Assembly (NCBI GenBank): GCA_027053375.1
Contig: JALUJC010000228.1
Coordinates: 1 to 9,105 of the forward strand
DNA: 9,105 bases
From: Caldifarciminota bacterium
Lineage (GTDB): Bacteria; Hydrothermota; Hydrothermia; S141-80
Direction: 5' to 3'
The notes under the pieces were generated by a model. That model did not search any database, was not told where the DNA came from, and saw nothing but the letters and a program-made list of their open reading frames with translations. Positions 5,699-9,105 of the stretch are shown here, piece after piece; position 1 is the first letter of the stretch; each line of letters begins with the position of its first letter. The translations under genes were made by a program, and so were the position numbers.

Positions 5699-6732
5699 GA
5701 TGTCCTCTCCCGGGGTGGCTCCAGGTGGGAGGGGGATGCTGCCGCACTGCAACCTGCCGCATGAACCGCCTCCACCAGGTGTCCCAGGTGTTCCGGTGGA
5801 GTTTCGGGAAGAATCCCGTGCCCCAGATTGAAAACATGTCCGCTGAAAAGGTGTCCTTCCTGGACGATTTGCTGTACCCTGGGAAGAAACACCTCCGGTG
5901 ATGCCAGCAACCAGGCGGGATCCAGATTCCCCTGGATGGGACCGGACCACCCTTCACGGTAAACCCGCAGTGGAACGCGCCAGTCCACACCCAGCACGAC
6001 CCCTTTCAACGTCTGAAGGAGTGGGAAAAGATGAAAAGAGCCGGTGGAAAAGAAGATGACAGGGACCGTAAGCTCGTCCACCATTCGCTGCACATAGGGC
6101 AGCACGGCCGCATAGAGTTCAGAAGGCAGGCTTCCCGCCCAGGAATCAAACAGTTGAACGGCATCCACCCCGGCGTCCACCTGTGCTTTGAGGTAGGTTG
6201 TCAGATGGCGCGAAAGGGTGTCCATCAGGGCATGAAAAGCCTGGGGATCGCGGTAATACAGGGCGCGTATCCTGGCAAAATCCCGGCGGGGACGACCTTC
6301 CAGAAGATAGGATGCGAAGGTCAGCGGGGCACCTGTAAAACCCAGGAGGGGAACCTCCAGTCTGTTCTTGAGTTGCTGGATGGTGTCAAACACGAAATCC
6401 AGACGGGACAGATTCATGGGTTCCAGAGCGTCCACCCGCTCCAGCGGCCGGACCACAGGTCCTTTCCCTTCAACAAGGTCAAAATCCCAGCCCATTCCCC
6501 AGAGAGGGACCAGGAGATCTGAGAACAGGATGGCTGCATCCAGATCAAAGCGCCGCAGAGGTTGAAGGGTCACCTCCACCGCCAGGTCCACGCGGCGACA
6601 CATCTCCAGCATGCTGAACCGCTCGCGCAGTTTTCGATATTCTGGAAGATACCGACCCGCCTGGCGCATGATCCAGACAGGTGTGGTATCGACGGGAGCT
6701 CCACGCAGTGCGCGAAGAAGTCGGTCTCTCAT
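5695..6732 (-). CDS. hemE: Uroporphyrinogen decarboxylase
   Basis: The enzyme removes four acetate carboxyls from uroporphyrinogen III to give coproporphyrinogen III, without cofactor, in the cytoplasm. The 345 residues match the usual length. Diagnostic segments are PVWIMRQAGRYLPEYR (18-33, with the substrate-binding Arg23), FSD (70-72, with the central Asp72), GFTGAPLTFASYLLEG (131-146, with Tyr142), FDSWAGSLP (195-203), GNLDP (268-272) and HVFNLGHG (299-306). All key residues are intact. The SD AGGAGC (6738-6743) is 5 bases from the ATG. It starts 15 bases after the small membrane protein gene and its stop overlaps the start of hemH, so expression of hemE and hemH is coupled. The last 15 or so residues are a Ser/Pro/Arg-rich tail. 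Confidence 0.97.
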   Translation of the reverse strand: MRDRLLRALRGAPVDTTPVWIMRQAGRYLPEYRKLRERFSMLEMCRRVDLAVEVTLQPLRRFDLDAAILFSDLLVPLWGMGWDFDLVEGKGPVVRPLERVDALEPMNLSRLDFVFDTIQQLKNRLEVPLLGFTGAPLTFASYLLEGRPRRDFARIRALYYRDPQAFHALMDTLSRHLTTYLKAQVDAGVDAVQLFDSWAGSLPSELYAAVLPYVQRMVDELTVPVIFFSTGSFHLFPLLQTLKGVVLGVDWRVPLRVYREGWSGPIQGNLDPAWLLASPEVFLPRVQQIVQEGHLFSGHVFNLGHGILPETPPEHLGHLVEAVHAAGCSAAASPSHLEPPRERTS

Positions 6733-6747
6733 GGGTTGCTCCTGTGG

Positions 6748-7125
6748 TTAAACGGAAACCGCTTCATAAACGATCCAGATCTCCAGAATGAGCAGCGTAT
6801 AGGCCAGAACAAGAACCGGCAAACGCTTCCCCGTACGTCTCGCCCGGGGTGCCACCTGGAAGTCATGCAGGCCTTTCAGGACCACTGCCAGCCCCACCAG
6901 GAAGAATTTGGTCCGGTAGAGCTCCGCGGAAAAACCTGGGAGGAGCACGAATCCTGTGAGGAACAGAAATCCCAGGGCCAGCCAGGAGGTGATCCGGAAT
7001 GTCCCTCCGAGCGAACGATACAGAATCTGACGATCCGCTGGCCGGGCAGTGCGGAGGGTGAGAAAGAACAGGAGATTCCCACCCACCCAGTAAGCGGCCG
7101 CGAGTACGTGAAGGAAGCGGATCAT
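6748..7125 (-). CDS. Small four-helix membrane protein, HemJ/CopD-like, candidate porphyrinogen oxidase
   Basis: The product has 125 residues with four hydrophobic helices (about 4-24, 44-62, 73-90 and 103-122). Helix 1, FLHVLAAAYWVGGNLLF, has His6 and Trp13 seven residues apart, followed by G-G. As I recall it, HemJ (oxygen-independent-type protoporphyrinogen oxidase, UPF0093) has 'FHxxGxxxWFAG' with the same spacing, and a conserved Lys opening its third helix. Here Lys73 in RTKFFLVGL occupies that place, and His87 lies further along. The CopD and DUF4149 families share a similar helix pattern, so identity is open. The ATG at 7125 overlaps the preceding stop as ATGA and has GGAGG 10 bases upstream; an in-frame ATG at 7161 lacks support. 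Its position between a flavin-type protein and hemE, with no other porphyrinogen oxidase in view, makes a role in this step attractive but unproven. Confidence 0.6.
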   Translation of the reverse strand: MIRFLHVLAAAYWVGGNLLFFLTLRTARPADRQILYRSLGGTFRITSWLALGFLFLTGFVLLPGFSAELYRTKFFLVGLAVVLKGLHDFQVAPRARRTGKRLPVLVLAYTLLILEIWIVYEAVSV

Positions 7126-7586
7126 AGGTGAGACACCTCCCAGACTTCTCGTACCCCCCACCCCAGGTTCTCTTCATCCAGAATACCGAACCACGTGGGT
7201 GTGAAGGCAAAGAACCGGAGGGTCCCGTTCTTCAGGAGTTTTCCCGGGATGTGCGGTATTGCCTGTGGGAAGCGCCGGCCGTAATTTTTCAAAACCCCTG
7301 GAAGTTCCCGAAGGTTGATCGGGTGGACGGGCCCCTCCATTTGAAGCCCCCGCAGGGGACGCGTGGTTCCAGGATGAAGGGAGGCGGCGATCCAGGGAGA
7401 CCGGGAAAAGGCCTGCACGTGGCGGGTCTGTGTTCGGGACATGAAGTACAGCACAAATCCCTCCCGGGTTTCCTGGTATGAAAAGATGACCGGTGTGCTC
7501 CAGGGCCCGCGCTCGTCCTGGACCGCGAGCGTCATGATGGTGGTTTCTTCCAGTCTTTTACGGATCAGAGAACGCAAATCCATCAT
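7122..7586 (-). CDS. YhbP-like PNPOx-type split-barrel protein
   Basis: The product is 154 residues, about the length of E. coli YhbP (UPF0306) and of other pyridoxamine-5'-phosphate-oxidase-like split barrels. Visible family features are the opening helix and strand RKRLEETTIMTLAVQDERG (about 9-27), the 'PWSTPVIF' strand (28-35), YFMSRTQTRHVQAF (47-60, the phosphate-binding type segment) and RGLQMEGPV (79-87). Such proteins usually bind FMN, F420 or, in the HugZ/HutZ branch, heme. It is not PdxH: it is too short and lacks the C-terminal substrate motif. Its start overlaps the radical SAM stop and its stop overlaps the next start, both as ATGA, so it is co-translated with the heme genes. It could be a flavin or heme-handling accessory. 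The second ATG (7581-7583) is an equally possible start. Confidence 0.7.
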   Translation of the reverse strand: MMDLRSLIRKRLEETTIMTLAVQDERGPWSTPVIFSYQETREGFVLYFMSRTQTRHVQAFSRSPWIAASLHPGTTRPLRGLQMEGPVHPINLRELPGVLKNYGRRFPQAIPHIPGKLLKNGTLRFFAFTPTWFGILDEENLGWGVREVWEVSHL

Positions 7587-8743
7587 CCTGTTGCCCGCGC
7601 AGGGTCCAGCTCAAACACCGTGCACAGGGGTTCTTCTCCGAGCATGTCGCCATGGACGCCCCAGGCGCGCGCCCGTGACCCTCCGCAAAGATACCGGAAG
7701 CGACACCGGCCGCATTTCCCCCCGAACTGATCAGGATCACGCAGGGTTTTCAGAACGGGAGCGTTCCGATAGATTTCCGAAAGGGGCTGTACCCGAACGT
7801 TCCCTGCACGCATCGGGAGGAATCCGGACGGATAGACTTCTCCCGTATGCGAAACGAACACCACGCCGTTCCCGTCCCGTATCCCGGCACCGATGGTACG
7901 CAATCGTCTCTGACGCTGGTCGGGGGGAAGCCGGAGAAGGGATTGAACGAGACGTACCCGGTAGTGGGGCGCTTCCACCGTTCGGATGTGAAAGGGAGCA
8001 TTCTCACGAGCCTGATCGGCCCAGTCAAACAACGCTTCCAGATCCCGGGGGTCGGGCATGCCCAGCAACACCCCCCGTCCCACGGGGATCAGCACGAAGA
8101 GGCTCCAGCGACGGATGGGCGGAGCAAAAGATCGCAGTATTTCCAGCATTTCCGGGATGAGATGGATATTGCGGGCTGTAACGGTGGTGTTCACCTGGAC
8201 AGGGATCCGGACCTCGGCGGCCCATCTCAGAACATCCAGTGCCCGTTCAAAGGATCCATCCAGTCCGCGAAAGGCATCGTGGACTTCCGCCGTGGGTGCA
8301 TCCAGGGAGAGCCCCAGCGCCATGACCCCCAGCTCTCTGAATCGTACCAGCACCTCCCGGGTGAGGAGCGGGGTGGTGCTTGGCGTGATGCCAAAGGGGA
8401 TACGGAGTTCACGCGCATAGGACATGAGCGCAAACAGATCCGGGCGCTTGAGAGGATCTCCGCCCGTAAAGATCAGCAGGCTTCCCATGCGGGCAATATC
8501 TTCCAGCAGACGCCGCCCCTCCTCGTGGGTGAGTTCGTCGGGATGAGGCGCAACCTGTGCATCGGCCCGGCAATGCCGGCACACCAGATCGCAGGCCCGG
8601 GTGACTTCCCAGTAGATGTTTTGGGGAGCGTCCTGGAAGATGTACCCTTCATAGGGTGCGGGTCCTGCAAGAACGGGTTGCACGCGGGACGGGTGAGGGG
8701 TGGATGTGCCGCCCTGTGCAGCCGGATGAGGTTTTTGACTCAT
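7583..8743 (-). CDS. Radical SAM/SPASM protein of the heme-associated (AhbD/NirJ-related) group
   Basis: The 386-residue cytoplasmic iron-sulfur enzyme has the radical SAM cluster motif C51-x3-C55-x2-C58 in [13 protein letters not shown] and the GGDPL motif (94-98) for S-adenosylmethionine. Its C-terminal SPASM-like region has C344, C347, C353 and C374 in [19 protein letters not shown] and EPLC. AhbD and NirJ, as I remember them, have CGGCR and a 'PC' after the G-x-V strand; here these are Ser356 (CGGSR) and Ser306 (YPSGF), so fewer auxiliary-cluster ligands are available. This fits the TIGR04053-type relatives often found near heme genes. A role in side-chain oxidation or decarboxylation of a porphyrin is plausible, not shown. 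I chose ATG 8743, which overlaps the hemB stop as ATGA with GGTGG just upstream; a GTG at 8752 is possible. The first 30 residues are Pro-rich. Confidence 0.85.
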   Translation of the reverse strand: MSQKPHPAAQGGTSTPHPSRVQPVLAGPAPYEGYIFQDAPQNIYWEVTRACDLVCRHCRADAQVAPHPDELTHEEGRRLLEDIARMGSLLIFTGGDPLKRPDLFALMSYARELRIPFGITPSTTPLLTREVLVRFRELGVMALGLSLDAPTAEVHDAFRGLDGSFERALDVLRWAAEVRIPVQVNTTVTARNIHLIPEMLEILRSFAPPIRRWSLFVLIPVGRGVLLGMPDPRDLEALFDWADQARENAPFHIRTVEAPHYRVRLVQSLLRLPPDQRQRRLRTIGAGIRDGNGVVFVSHTGEVYPSGFLPMRAGNVRVQPLSEIYRNAPVLKTLRDPDQFGGKCGRCRFRYLCGGSRARAWGVHGDMLGEEPLCTVFELDPARATG

Positions 8744-9105
8744 GGAATCCACCGGGCAACCTCCTTTGCAAAATAGGTCAGAATCAGATCTGCCCCTGCG
8801 CGTTTGATGGCCAGCAGGCTTTCCATGACCACTTCGCGTTCCGAGAGCCAGCCCTGCGCTGCGGCCGCTTTTATCATGGCGTATTCTCCGGAAACCTGGT
8901 AAGCGGCAAGGGGCTTCAGGGTTTGTTGCCGTGCCTGTGCCAGCACATCCAGGTAGGGCATGGCGGGCTTGACCATCAACACATCGGCGCCTTCTGCATC
9001 GTCCAGGAGCAATTCTTGCAGGGCTTCCCGGCGGTTGGCAGGATCCATCTGGTATCCGCGTCGGTCTCCAAAGGTTGGTGCGGATTCTGCGGCGTCCCGG
9101 AAGGG
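8740..9105 (-). CDS. hemB: Porphobilinogen synthase (delta-aminolevulinate dehydratase), C-terminal part
   Basis: The frame is open from the right edge to the stop at 8740, showing the last 121 residues. The enzyme condenses two 5-aminolevulinate molecules to porphobilinogen in the cytoplasm. Its first visible residues, [20 protein letters not shown], and the following DPANRREA are the conserved segment after the first active-site lysine, which lies outside the window. [13 protein letters not shown] contains the Schiff-base lysine, and [13 protein letters not shown] is the conserved flap-proximal segment. Reading past the internal ATG at 9048 to the edge gives unmistakable HemB sequence, so that ATG is not the start. 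The gene is probably the first or a middle gene of a longer heme operon that continues to the right (hemA, hemC and hemD would be expected there). Confidence 0.96.
   Translation of the reverse strand, partial: PFRDAAESAPTFGDRRGYQMDPANRREALQELLLDDAEGADVLMVKPAMPYLDVLAQARQQTLKPLAAYQVSGEYAMIKAAAAQGWLSEREVVMESLLAIKRAGADLILTYFAKEVARWIP

Noticed and set aside
5699..5950. 84-residue N-terminal extension of ferrochelatase
   Set aside because: It lies within hemE in another frame, is not conserved-looking, and the ATG at 5698 has an SD and a family-typical start.
7441..8776. Plus-strand frames of 239 and 309 codons opposite the radical SAM gene
   Set aside because: They are antisense to a gene with clear catalytic motifs and show no family features.
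1..9105. CRISPR array, transposon, prophage, toxin-antitoxin or defence genes
   Set aside because: I saw no repeat-spacer pattern, terminal inverted repeats, integrase/transposase motifs or small paired toxin genes on either strand.

Overview
The window is a GC-rich bacterial chromosomal segment with no mobile element, CRISPR array, tRNA or rRNA that I could see. Genes are tightly packed, with strong Shine-Dalgarno (SD) sites and near-consensus sigma-70/sigma-A promoters. The ferrochelatase resembles the Bacillus-type enzyme, and a Roadblock gene sits beside a PATAN/DUF4388-like gene. This would fit a deep-branching, possibly thermophilic bacterium (Chloroflexota-like or Firmicutes-like), but the lineage is a guess.

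Layout. Positions 1-1146 (minus) hold the first 382 codons of a polytopic membrane protein of unknown family that runs off the left edge. It diverges from a small heat-shock protein gene (hsp20, 1289-1792, plus). The hsp20 promoter is a perfect TTGACA-N17-TATAAT. The predicted transcript starts at the foot of a long imperfect hairpin of 26 pairs that contains the whole 5' UTR, half of the SD, the AUG and codons 2-7. I read this as a candidate RNA thermometer and as the best new signal in the window. Two strong hairpins follow hsp20. A second promoter then drives a two-gene unit: a Roadblock/LC7-like protein (2084-2461) and a protein with a PATAN/DUF4388-like domain, a winged-helix-like segment and what looks like a degenerate Ras-like GTPase domain (2482-3432).

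Converging on that unit, with only 3 bases between stop codons, is a minus-strand heme operon. In transcription order it reads: hemB (partial, off the right edge), a radical SAM/SPASM protein, a YhbP-like flavin split-barrel protein, a small four-helix membrane protein, hemE, hemH (Bacillus/coproporphyrin type) and hemL. Four of the six junctions are ATGA stop/start overlaps, so the three non-classical genes are translationally locked into the heme pathway.

How it may work together. HemL makes 5-aminolevulinate, HemB makes porphobilinogen, HemE makes coproporphyrinogen III and HemH inserts iron. Between HemE and heme, the window shows no known porphyrinogen oxidase (HemY/HemG) and no ChdC/HemQ decarboxylase. 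The embedded membrane protein shares His and Trp spacing, and possibly a Lys, with HemJ. The radical SAM protein is related to AhbD/NirJ. One hypothesis is a hybrid late heme route: a HemJ-like oxidase, then a coproporphyrin ferrochelatase, then a radical SAM decarboxylase. This is inference. The missing genes may lie outside the window.
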